Shown: in pieces, positions 1 to 12,500 of the stretch
Layout: every line of letters begins with the position of its first letter
Position numbering within the stretch: the first letter of the stretch is position 1
Assembly (NCBI GenBank): GCA_027574665.1
Contig: CM050664.1
Span: 16,704,774 to 16,768,773 of the forward strand
Source: Rhynochetos jubatus
Taxonomy: Eukaryota; Chordata; Aves; Eurypygiformes; Rhynochetidae
Length of the DNA stretch: 64,000 nt
Direction: 5' to 3'
Position numbers and translations under genes: made by a program
The notes under the pieces: model-generated
Databases searched by the model: none
Told to the model about the DNA's origin: nothing
Seen by the model: the letters and a program-made list of their open reading frames with translations, nothing else

Positions 1-402
1 GGATTTGTGTAGGTGTTTGGGTGGAGGTTTTAATGAAGTCTTGCTCGTCCTTATTGCAAGCCTTTAGTGCATCCCTGGGTGCAGAGCAGAAGGCATGGCC
101 AGTCCTGCCCACACAGAGTGAGCACAAAGCAAGGCAGCAAGCTAGCCTCCTCGGGGTGAGCAAGGGAGAAATGGATTGAGGTCATAACAGCTTCCCCAAT
201 CCCCAGACTGCTTAACTGACGTGCTGGGCACGTAACCCCAGCAGTCCCATTTCCTCTCCGTGAGCGATATACAGATGTCTTTACCATGTGGCTTTCCCCA
301 GAAAGCCAGGAAAACAGTGTCATCTCTCAGTGGTAGAGCAGGGGAAGAGGGTGATGCTGGAGTATTTGTGTTCCCTGGACTGACTCTGACTTTGCTGTTC
401 AG

Positions 403-523
403 GTCGATACCTGGAAAGTACATCCTCGGGCTCCTCCTCACGCTCTCAGAGCCCGCTGCTGCTGAGCCCCGCCAATTCCCACGGTCCCTTCATCGGAAAC
501 CCGGCACACGCCTCTCACGCACA
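403..523 (+). CDS. STXBP4-like exon, Ser/Pro-rich segment before PDZ
   Basis: The acceptor tttgctgttcag precedes an open exon rich in Ser ([16 protein letters not shown]). It ends at donor gtacgt with two spare bases, which is exactly the phase needed by the PDZ exon at 3433. Assignment rests on phase, strand and position; I cannot match this linker to known STXBP4 sequence. It could instead end a different upstream gene. Confidence 0.55.
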
Positions 524-3500
524 GTACGTACGGGTTGCACGGGCCGGCCCCACAAACCCTGTTCCTTGGTTAGTCATGAAGATGTCTAACACTGTCTTAG
601 AGGTAGACCCGGTAAATACTTTCAGTGTTTGAAGAACTGCTTTGTTGACCCTTATGTCTTCTACACCACGGTGTCACTCTGATGGCGAGGAGACCACAGC
701 ATCTTCTGGAAGTCTTTGTCATGGTGGCATCTTGCCTGTTCCTGGGGAAGCCTGTGCCCAAGAGCTGAAAAGCTTCCCTGTCAAGGCAGTCAATATGTCT
801 GCAGTATGGTTAACAATGCAACCATTCCTCCTCCTCTCCTCTGAAACCCCAGGGAGAAGCTGTGGCTTTCAGCCAGCTGAGAGGGCCCTGCACATCACCT
901 TTATAAACCATGTCATGTGGGAGTGTTTCTGCAAGGCCAGTGGTGCTTTTGGAAGGTGTTTCATGACTTTGTTTTCTATTGCCCTGCTTCTGGCATGTTG
1001 GCAGAGTGCAACAAGAGCACAAGCACTGCCCTCTCAATGCAAACACTCCTAACGCCCTTCGCTTTGGTGTCAACAGCGGTTGTCTACAGACACCACGTCC
1101 TTTTGTCTCCGGAGCATCTCCTGGAGCATGTGTTTTCATGTGGTCATCTGTCCCTTTCATATTTCACAGGGTCAGAGTTTTGGACAGGCAGAGCTTGTTT
1201 TTCCATGGAGTCTCATCTCCAGGGTGCTCGGGGTTGCCCTTCTCAAAAGGGACAGCTCGAAGTGCGTTAATAGTCGTGGAATTGGGACCATTCGTCCCCA
1301 GGGCTTGCAGCTTCTCTTTCTTTGCCAGTGTAAACAAGCCAAGCCACTAGTAAAGAGAATCAGACCTCACTGCAGAACCAGTAAATCCTCTTGCTAAATA
1401 CCAGCTCTTTATTAGGGATTTGCAGAGGCAAAATATTTGGCACCAGAGGTTTAAGCTGCTTGCATGGAGTGAGAGACCCTTACAGAGGAGAGGCCAGTTT
1501 ATCTACTTGGCAGCTGGTTTGGACCAACTAGACATCTCTGTTCTGCTGTTAACCCACTCCAGACTGCAATATGGGCTAGAAGGGACCTGGCTTGGTGGCC
1601 TCCTCTCTCAGTATTGCGATGCTGTGCTGTGTCCTGCTTGTCTCCGTGCCAATGTCAAGCCTCACTGGTCTCCTCCTGGGAGCAGCCTGAGCTATTTGAA
1701 ATCACTTACTGTGCAGAGCCTTGGTCAGCTGCAGAGATGTCACTCGGGCCATGTGCAGAAGGGTCTTTTCGTGCATGCAGCTGCCATCCCTTACCCACCC
1801 CTTCCTCTCACTGCAGGTTGTCCCCAGGCTGTGACCTCTCCTTGCAGTGTTTTCTGAGGTCCTGCCACCCCACTGAGCAATGGGACCCAGATGCAATTCA
1901 GTCTCACCACAGATAATATCTGGTATTTTGATCTGTATTGGGGGTTTTAATGCTACATTTCATAGCATCGTTTTCCTAAAATATGTCATGGAATCACAGA
2001 CTGGTTTGGGTTGGCAGGGACCTTAAAGACCACCTAGTTCCAACCCCCCCGCCATGGGCAGGGACACCCTCCACTAGCCCAGGTTGCTCCAAGCCTCATC
2101 CAGCCTGGCCTTGGACACTTCCAGGGGTGGGGCATCCACAGCTCCTCTGGGAAACCTGTGCCAGTGCTTCACCACCCTCTCCGGGAAGAACTTCTTCCTG
2201 ATATCTAATCTAAATCTCCCTGCTTCCAATTTAAACCTGTTACCCCTTGTCCTGTTCACTACAGGCCCTTAAAAAGCAATTTCTTAGAGCAATAGTTTTT
2301 CATAAAACTGAGATGCATGCTACATGAATGCAGTCCCTTCCACCCACACAGCCTGTCTCTCCTGGGGGTCTGCTGCTGGTTTGGAGGGGTGCTGGCCACT
2401 TGCTGCTCTGTCACTGGGGATGGCAACTGTTAGGCGCTGGTGTCACTGCGAGGCACAGGATGTGCAGCTGTCATTGCATCTTAAGTTATCAGGTAACATG
2501 AGGAGGACCAGAAACTGCAGACCGTTTGGTGAGTGGCTGCTGTGGAAATAGACTGAAAAGGAGAACAGCCAGCTCCACCCAGCCCATTAGGAGGAAAAGG
2601 GTAGCTGACTCTTAGATCCCACGAATCCTGCCCCAAAACCTCCCTGTTGCAACGCTGCCCGCCAGCCCATGGGTGAAATCTGTGCTCCCACAAACACTTA
2701 CTGCACAGTGCTGTCTCTCCCTCCCTGCACGGAGCTGCCTGCCGTGGCCTAGTCTCGGTGGCCTGTTGGCTCCTGTCGAGCAGGCAGCACTTTGAGGGTA
2801 GGGTCCGACCTTGTTACCACTCCGTGTGCAGTACATCCTTGACTGGGTGAGCCGTCTGCTCCACTGCCGCAGAGGTAAATCACACTGGTGGGGGGTATTG
2901 CAATTAAAGGCTCATTTCTTAGGGTATCTTGCAAGTTTTTGTGTTCAAACCTTGGTTAAGACACAATCAGCTGTGTATCCTGAGCTTCACTTGGATGTTT
3001 GCTAAGGGCTGCTTAATAGCTGACGAATCCGTAAATTGCTGTCTGGTGATTTAGGGCAGAGTTGCTGAATCTGAGCAATACACTCATCAATCCTGTGTAT
3101 GCTTTCAGCTATAAAAATCAAGAGTGCCAAATATATCCTGGTTAAAGCTTTAGTTTCTTCTCTTTTTATTGTCTGAATGCAAAAGAGTATTCCCCAGCAT
3201 TTGGCATTATGTAAACCAGTCACCTTCATAATGCTGAACGTTGCCTGCTGAGGAACTGGAGTACTCACCTCTCCTTCCCAAGGTTGGGTGGAAAGAAAGA
3301 TGCAGGGGCAGAAAAGGTTGGGAGAAGTTAGAAGAATCGTGCACGGAAAGAAAGCCAGTCAGAGGTTGTTCAGTGACGTGGGAAAATAAACCAGATCACC
3401 TTGAGTCACTTGCTAACATCTCTCCCTTGCAGCTACTCCATTGAATCAGGAATCCAGAGCATTTCTATAGCAAAATCCTCCGGCTTAGGGCTGACAATCA

Positions 3501-6500
3501 GTGGTGGATCTAACAGGCCTGATGGCCCCATGATTTATGTTCAAGAGCTTATGCCAGATGGTGACTGTTACAAGGTAAGTCAGTGTGGAGACCCTCCGTG
3601 ACTTTGCAGTGGCGACCTCTCCTAGAAGCTGTAGCTGTTCCGAAGCAGCTTTTCTAAGAATAGATGAATAATGCATTGCACGAACTAACGAGGATTTGTG
3701 TTGCAGCGGGACATTCCTTCTCAATGCTCTGACTTTCCCCTTCTTTGTTTAGGATGGTCGGCTCCGACCTGGTGACCAACTAATCGCTATCAATAAAGAT
3801 TCTTTGGTGGGCAGCACACATGAAGAGGCCAGAAAAATAATTGCAAAAGCCAAATTCAGGTAGGCATGTAACATATTTCCTGTCATCAGCATGGTGCTGT
3901 TGAGTCTTAGGCAAAAACCCTTCATGTCATACCAGTCTTAAATGATGCTTCAAGATGGTCCTGACAGGTGATCATGTAAGGAAAGCTTGAATATATGGAT
4001 CATCCTGAAGCGTAACCCAGACCTTCCCAGTGTTCCAGCCCTCATGAATATCTCCTGTCACTGCCCAGCAGAGTTCTGCCACAGAACTGAGGTTCAAACA
4101 AGCAACCCAGCTTGGTGAATGTCCAGCTACACAGATGTAGGCTATGTGGGCTGAAGTGAGATTATCCCGGAGAAAGAACCATGGGCATGGAAGTTCTGCA
4201 AATTTAAGTTGTGTTTATTTTTGGTTTGTTAAGAAAATATTCTGTATTTGTTGTTTGTTTAAGAAACGAGGGAAACACAGAAGTGGCCTTTATTCCTGGA
4301 AGGGGACGGTTACATCCTGGACTGTCAGTTCATAACAACATCCCGTCACCACCTCCAAAGGCTGTGGGAAACGGTCTGAGTTCCTGCAGACTGAAGGTCC
4401 ATGTGAGGTCCCCAGAGGTAGGTTGAAGCTCCTCTCTAAGACCACAGACATCAGTGCTGTGATCTTTCCTTTATCAGAATCCTCTCCTTCAGGGACTCCA
4501 CGGTAGTCCTTCTGGATGGTGGGAAGTCTGTAATGCTGATGTATGTAGTCCTGCCTCACAGCCAGGTATTCTAAATCCAAAATATTCTTTCTTCTGTCCT
4601 GGGTTTGAGACAGTGAAAGATCTGTGGAGGTAATGAGAGGATTTTCTTCTCCAGGGCCTGCATTCAGACCTGTTTTAGATGTCTCGGGTTTTAAAAAAAC
4701 AAAACTCTTCTCCAGATGGCAACCTGCATCTCATTCAACACCAGTCATAGGGCTGGAAGGGATCTCAGGAGTCAGTTTGATCTAGTCTTCTACCCAAAGG
4801 CAGGAAGAACTCTTTGTTCTTAAAGACCTCTGATGAGGATGAATGCGCAGCATTCCTCAGCAGCCCACTTCTGTTCTTCACTAGCCTAATGATAAGCCAG
4901 GCTCATTCTCCCTGTGAAGCCTATCTCCTTGCTGTGTTTGCAGAGACAAGCACTCCAGCTGTGCGTGGTGAGACAAGATTTAACCGCACCACCCTCACGA
5001 TAATTTAGGCCCACAGCTGGATTCTGTGCGTTTGTCGCTTCTCTCCTGGAGTGGTGCAATGCTGGGTGTAAACTTCCTTTAGAAAAGGACGGCTGGATGT
5101 TCCTTACATACAAGCATCATTCACTACAGATCTTTCTTTCCACACCCTGTGGAGATGTGGACTTGCAAGAGGACCACATACACGTTGCCTTGGGTGTACT
5201 AGGCTGGAGACATGCTTATGAAAGTCAGCCTTAGCCCATATACGTATAGCGGAGTGGTGTAGTTAGATCCTTCGCCATCCAGCAGGAAGTGTGCTTGTGT
5301 AATGTTATGCACCTATATGAAATTACACTGCTGGCTGGGATTAAATTGCCCCTTTCCTTGCTTTGCTGCTAATAGATGGAACTTCTGGTGGGGTTTGGGT
5401 TTCCACGCTCGGGAAAGCATGCTCAGGCATCCGTGCTACCTGTCCATATGTCCTCAGCACCAGTCCCGTGCCCCTCTCTGCATCTAAGTTCCCAGCTGTG
5501 GAAGCACTCTCTCAGTGGTGCTCAGCATACCAACCCTGTGACTCTGGTTTTCCCTCTAACTTGTGCTTTCAGCCGTCACCTGGCACTTAAGAAAGGGCGT
5601 GCACTGGTCTCGGCTTCCTGTCGTGCTCACCGTGATAATTATGTGTTTTGGGTAAATAACACCACTGGCTGCGGTTAGACTCAGGACCTCACCGGTGGGT
5701 GGGATGCAGAGTTTCAGGGAGAACCTCTGTGGAGAAAGCATGCAAGGTCAGGTTCATCCTCAGCGCTCAATTACAGTAATGACAAATGTGGTTTTCTCTG
5801 TGTGACCAGAGATTTTGAGATGGCTCAGGAACGTGCCTGTGCCAAGTCCTCCCAGAGAAAAACCCCTGGAGTCTCTTTTGGCCCGTCTGCACAGGAGGCC
5901 TACATGGTACCTTTGCTCTTTATGGGCTAGATGGGCTGCTCTCTCTTGAACGCCTCTACTGCTCTTTATTTACACCTACAGATTCTGCTTAGCGACTGTC
6001 TGTGCTGTTTTGTCTTCTTTTTCTAGAACAGACGTGAAAATCATTTTCCTGTGCCTTCTTTGTCACCGGACATTTGCCCACCAGAGCTAACTGTCTCAGG
6101 TAAGAGTCCTGCTAGAATGTTTTTCTTTGTGTGGGTGACAAACACAATCGTGGTTCCTCAGAGCTCAGAATGATGAAATTAATTTTGATCAGTGTTTGTA
6201 CTGCTGTAGTGGAATTTAATGGTGTGATAATGAGACTCAGCCCACTAAGGAGAGAGGGAAGGTAGCAGCTTGGCTGACTCACTGGGTAGTAATTATGGCC
6301 ATGTTTCCCCATAGTACCAAAATTCTTTACTAAGGCATTCAGAGGACTAAGATATTCACAACTTCTTCCACTCTCAGCCTGTGTTTCATGTGCAGCAGTG
6401 TCTTTGCCCACGTGCAAAGATCACATCAGACTTACAGCCAGCAGGTCCCATTACAGGCAACGTTCTCTTCTGATGGGAATGGGTGGTCCTCAGACACACA

Positions 6501-9500
6501 GTATAAAAAAGTCAATTATTGATAGTTGTAATGTAAACGGCAACCCTGGGTATTATACAGGCATTAAGGATGCCCCCAGTTGGTCAGATTGGGAAATTGC
6601 TTATAGGTGTGATTAAGTCACATTTCTCTCTACACCCAAGCTTCACTTTTTGATTACTGTTCCATGCTTGTCTCCATGCTCTGAGTCCCATACTGAGCTT
6701 TTAACTTTTGTGAGAGAGACCTACTCTGTTCACCCAATGGGATGGCAGTAACAGGGGGTGAACTCAAACCACCCTGCAGCTCCACAGGTCCCTTAGGAAT
6801 TGGAAGAAATTTCAATAACGCCCATGATCCAGTGTCCAGGGAGATGACCTCCGACAGGATACCCATATCCCTACCCCCACCCTAAGCAAAAGCTGGGTTT
6901 TCCCTACCAAGTCCCTAGCAAGCGCAGCCCATCATTCTTGACGTCGCAAGTCAGACAGCCCTTCCTTCCCTATGTGCTGCCGAGGCACTGAGACTGCTTG
7001 CCAATCCCTGTGCCGTGTTGCAATTTCCATCTGGAAGGCTAAAAGCGAGCACTGCAAGGTAAATTGTGTTTAGTCTATACCTGGGATTAGTGGGACAGAC
7101 AGGGAGCAGACGGTGCTGGGCTGGGTGTGCGTCAGCACTCTGCTCCCAGGGATGCCTCGCTCACCTTGGGCAAGCTCAGCAGGCTTCAGCCTTTGCCTTC
7201 CACGCTCCGCACTGCAGAGACCCTGGCACAGGCACTGCCCTTGGTCTGTCCTCCCCGCCCCCAGCATCCTGCAGCCTTGATGTCAGGTATGCTCTGAGGT
7301 GGCCACCAGCACCAGCCAGAGCTTCTGGTGATGGAGAGCAAGGCCTTGGGTCATGTAGGCAATCCAGCAAATAGCAATGACCTAATCACTTCCTGACTGA
7401 GCAAGGGGATTTCATTACACATGGGGTTTTAATGTGAAATGCTGAGGAGGCTTTGTGTCGGTGTTGTCATCCATGAAACAGACAACTGGCTTTGAAAGAG
7501 CAACCGCCAGGCTTGGAGTCTGGGCGAGTGACTGCCTTCTGTGGGTGCCCGATGGGTGCCCTGGATATCTCCATGTCCAGGGCTGACAGCAAAGCCACGT
7601 GGAGCTAATCCTGATTAGCCATGCATCGAAGGGTAACAGCTCTGCCCTTGAACCTTTAGAGTAAAGTGTTGGTGGCCGATCCAGCAAACCCATTTATTAC
7701 CTCTTGCTGCTTCCCAGCTGCTGGCATTAGCAGAGCGGATGAATACCCGGATTAGGAGGATTACTCTTGTGCAGCACCTCTGCTGCTTCTCACTGCCTTA
7801 TCCTTGCCCCGGTCTCTGCCCCAACCATTGAGGAGGGTGCGGTGAGAAGTGCTCAAGATGTTCAGGAGAAGCGGTGTTACTCACCAAGACAGGGTTTCCC
7901 GTGATCTTAATCAGGTCCCAGACAGGTGGAAGAAATTGCTCCCTGGGCAAATCCTATGCCACTGGCACGAGAGGGAGTTTTGCCACCAGCCTGGGCTTGA
8001 GGGTGAGCGGGGCAGGCAGGCAGCTGGGCTGCCCACACAGCACTCCTGCCCCTTTCTGGAGTCTGGCAGGGGAGTTCCCAAGCAAGTAACTCCTTCTGCA
8101 GCCCTTTTCCCAGGGAGTGTCACAATTTCTTATGGAGGAGGGTGATGGAAACGTGGGGGTCCCTCCAGGGATGGAGGAGCACAAGTGGCAGGGCCTGGCA
8201 GCAGGGCTTGCACTGTAGCTGGGAGGGCAGTGCCCGCAAGGAGCAGCCAGCTGTCAGCAGCTGGCTCATCTGATCCCATGGCAGCTCTTCACCAGCAGAG
8301 CAGCTGCCTTCTGCCTCTTTCTCCCTCTGTGCCTGCCTCCTTCTACCCAAAATAACGCGCCTGCCCAGATGAGGGAAAAGGGTTCAAGGCTTTTCGTGGT
8401 CCTGGGGGAGGGGGAAATTCTTGTGTCGGTGTTTTTCCACATCACTTTTAATCCACTGATTCCCTTTTCCATGGGTGTTGTGAAAGCCAAGGCTGCATTT
8501 TATAACACGTTGGGTTTCAGTTGTGCTTAATAAATTAGAGAAGTCAAGATTCAGGCAGATTATTTTTTCCACAGATCACCATAACTACAGACTCCAGGAC
8601 TCCACAAAATTTGTGACTGGACATTTCCAAAGCCCTATTTTTGCAGTCCTAGGTCCTTGGATGAAACATCCCATTTTAAGCCGTGCAGAAGCCCAGTTTC
8701 AGTGTGGGTTTGCCCCAGTATCCAACCTTTTCAATGGTGGTCTACTTCTGCCTTTCAAGACTGAATTCAGTAAATCCTGGTCTTTGATTTTTGACCTGTT
8801 ACACACACATTATGTTTCATGCAACAAGAGTTTTGAACTTTGCTTTTCAGCCACCTCTTCCCAAATGCTCTTCCATTAACTTTTTTTTTTTTTTTTTTTT
8901 TTTGGCTTTTCAGCACCCGCTTCGGCATCTAATCATAAAGCAGCTTTAGGCACCAAACCAAAAGTAGCGCTGGATCCCCATATCCGGCTCAAGGATGGGA
9001 AACTGGAACTGGTAAGTGGAAATGGTCCCTCTCCCCAGAGCGAGGTCTCCTCTCAATCTTCTCCTAAGGTGCACTATGCAGAAAATTGTCCACTGGTGGG
9101 ATACCGCCTTGCTCCCAACCACCACGCTACTGGCAAACAAAATAAGCTTACATGAACGGTATCCTTGTGTTGCTTTTCTGTGAAAGAACAGATCGAGACC
9201 TTTCAGCTTGGATTCTTGCACCAATGTTGCCCTCAGGCACGTGAGGACCAGACCAGGTACCAGCATGGGTCACTATGTTGCTCGGTTTTTTCGGATGGGT
9301 TAAAAAATGCAGGCCTGAATAGAAATAGTCTAAGAGAACCAGCGCACAATACTGTTTTCCCACAATAAAGCAACAGCACTCCATCAGTGCTTTAATCTAC
9401 ATGTACACCATTCCTCCCCTGACCAGCCTGCTCCAGCCTAATTCCCCTTCACCTCTCCAGGATGCCGACCGGACTGCGTCAGGAATAGCGATAGCACAGG

Positions 9501-12500
9501 CGACGGGGAGTGCAGAGCCAGCAGCAGTACTCAGAGCATTGCTTTCCTTATTAGCATCACACTGCTCACACGCTACAATTAATTAATCTGATTTTTGAGA
9601 TAGCAGCATAAGAGTCAGCCACCCAACTGTATGTATTACCAAGAGTCGGGGGGAAAAAAAGTCTCAGCTCTTCAGTCGAGTTTGCTGGGGGTTGGGTCCA
9701 GCCTCTAAAGGTAAAAAAGGAGAATAGGGTGTAATGAAACATCCTGATTGTGTCTGAAGGGGCATTCAAACACACCTTGGCTCATCTTGGCTATTTCTCA
9801 GTGCTCCAGGGAGCTCAGGAAGCCTCCTCCTGGCAGTTGCATCTCCTGGGGTGTAATGCATTTGACTCAGGGCTGCAGGTGCAGACAGCTGCCCTCCAAA
9901 CTTCCCGGTGCTGCTGTTGCTGCTGGGGTGACCTGAGGCAGGCTGGTGTGGGCGAGGGAAGGCTGAAATCCGAGACATCTCACTGAGGATCCAGCCAGAA
10001 CCACTGCTGCTTTCATCATTTTATGGAAAATATATTCCACGGGCATCATCAAAGGGCAGGGAGTGGAGCTGCCTGGTTGCTCACCGAGACCCCGGTGAAG
10101 GGCAGAGTGCCCTCGTGGGTGGCCGTGCCCCTGGTCTGGTTTTGGGGTGCATGTCCCCCCCTGGGTACTGCTAGCTTTCGGGGAGCAGCGTGGGAATGCA
10201 GCCCCTTCTGCACGGCCGGAGGAGGCCAAGAAGGGCCCGATGTGATGAGCAGCTGCTGCCACCCGATGGCAGACACAGCCCTCGCCCTTCTGCTCCGGGA
10301 CGGCAGCTCGCAAGCAGGAACTTCTAAGCCTGCATAAATCTTCTAAAGCAGGATTTAGGATTGCATTTTTGCAGCAACCTCTGCCGTTCAGGGGTACAAA
10401 GCAGCTCCTCCCTGGTGGGAGGAGTGAAGATGTTTGGTTTCTCCTCTAAAAGCTGGTGTTGCGAGCGGGCAGCTACAGCGGTGCCAGGGTCAGGACGTGC
10501 ACATCGACCAGCACAACCTGAGATGGTTTTGGGGTGGCCCATGCCAGGTGCCGACATCAGCAGCCCAAAGCCCCAGGAGGCTGCAGCACAGGGACAGCGG
10601 GCAGAGGAGCGGGAGGTGGGACTCAAACGGGCCTCGCAGGCGGTGTGTGAGAGCGGACGGGTCCCACGGGCTTGCTGGGGATGGAAACATGAGCAAGGAC
10701 TCACCTCCAGCCCTTTTCCAGGAGACCACGCGGCTGAGCAGGAGCTGTGCGCTCAGCCTGCAACAGGCGAGTGTTTAACTCGGGCTCTTTCCTGAGTCTG
10801 CTGAGCTTGGCTTTGTCCTTTAAAAGCTCTTATTTCCTGCTGCCAGCAGTGAAGTGAGGTTTGCACAGGTTTATCTGCTTCTGCGTGGTGCCCTGGGGTT
10901 GAACTGATAAATATCAGTAGAAGACAGGGCGTAAGATGTAATGAGAGAGCAAAAGGTGCAGTGGAGAGGGAAAATGTTTGAATGTCTCCTGTTGCCACAG
11001 GAAATACTCTGTGAATAGCTTTTATCTTTTTGGCCCAAACACAATTCCTGGGCAGTAAGAGAAAGAGGAGAAGCTGAGCTCTTGGCAGCTGAGTCTTGCT
11101 ACAGCTCAGCCAGCTTCTGATAAAGATCCTGACAGTCTGTCATAGCTGCAAATCTGTTCTTGGAGGGATGTGAACCTCTCCCTGCCTTCAGGAACAGACA
11201 TTTCTGTACATGCGTAGGAAAGGAGAGACTGGAAATCCAGCCCAAGCCTGCTCCTTTGGGAGATGCTGCCTGGAGAGTCACTTCCAGGAGAAAAAACAGC
11301 ATCAAGCATCTTCCCAGCACCCACTTCAAAGGGTTGCTTTTCCAGTCATTTTCTATTTAAAGGCTCATTGTTTCTGCTCAAGGTCCTGCAGTATCTCGGT
11401 CTGGATGTGACTGAGGAGAAGAAGAGGCAGTTACGGCAGAGCTTGACCACAGACTCGCAGGGGACGGTGGCCTACGGAGGTGAGCAGGCAGCTCTGCGCG
11501 TGACGGGCTTCGTTTTTGTGTAACTTTGCTGGAGGCTGAGAAAAGAGAGAGGCACCTGCTGAAAGGTGGCAGGTAAGACACCTGCCTGTGTATTGATGAA
11601 GCCTCAAAACAGCTAAGACAAGCCGCAAATGCAAAAGATGGGTTTTGGTAGAGGCATGTGTAAAACGAGAATATAAGGAAGTCGATGCAAGGGCTCACTT
11701 TCCTTACCCCCCAGCCTGCCAGACGAGCTGGCCAGAGGACACGCAGAAAATAAAAGCCAGCTCTCCTTTCTGTGACCTGCCAGATCATACCTGGCCCATG
11801 GGGTCTGCTCCCCAGAAGATGCTTTGTGAAAATCCAAAGCTGTCAGCAACGTGCCCACCAGAGAGAATAGGCCGGCAAAGCACACCGCCTCTCGGATGGG
11901 TTTTGTGCAGAGGGGGCAGTGGGATACAGAACTGCATGCCTCTCCTAAGAGCGGCTGGCTTTGAAAGTCTGCGGCAATAGAAATAAGGGTGATTAGGGGT
12001 ATTCGGCAAACGTGCTGGCAGCAATGATGCTGCTCTTGCAGAAAGGTTCTGGTCCCCAGGGCTGAGGGCTGGAGGGGCTGGGACACTGGTGCTGCTTCCC
12101 CTCCGCTGTGGTGGCTCCCGTCTGTGCCCTCACACCATGCTCTCCTCCATGTCTGAAAGCAAAATGAACCTGGATTTTCAGACTTGTCAATTTAACACCT
12201 TTTCTAAGGGCTGAAGCCATTGAGTTGTTTTTAGTTTAAATCAGCAGCATGGGAAATGCCAGCAGGCAGATGGCTGCCTTTTGTTAGAGAAATGTGGGTT
12301 TGGCTTAAAATTTTAAACCTCTGAGGACGAAAACTCCACGGTGAAAACATCTGGGGTTTTTTTTGTCCTTTTAAAGTTCAAATATTTTTTCAATCTGATA
12401 AGAAACAAGAGTCTGGTAAAGGCTGTTAACAAATCATTTAAGCTTGATGGGATTGCTGAGGAACCCAGGCATGTTAGAGTGGCATCTCCAAACCCGCTCT

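Noticed and set aside
9867..10313. 148-codon - strand ORF and overlapping + strand frames
   Set aside because: Several frames are open together in a locally G+C-rich intron, with no homology.
11613..12086. 157-codon - strand ORF inside the STXBP4-like gene
   Set aside because: No splice context or family resemblance; a chance frame in an intron of a well-supported + strand gene.
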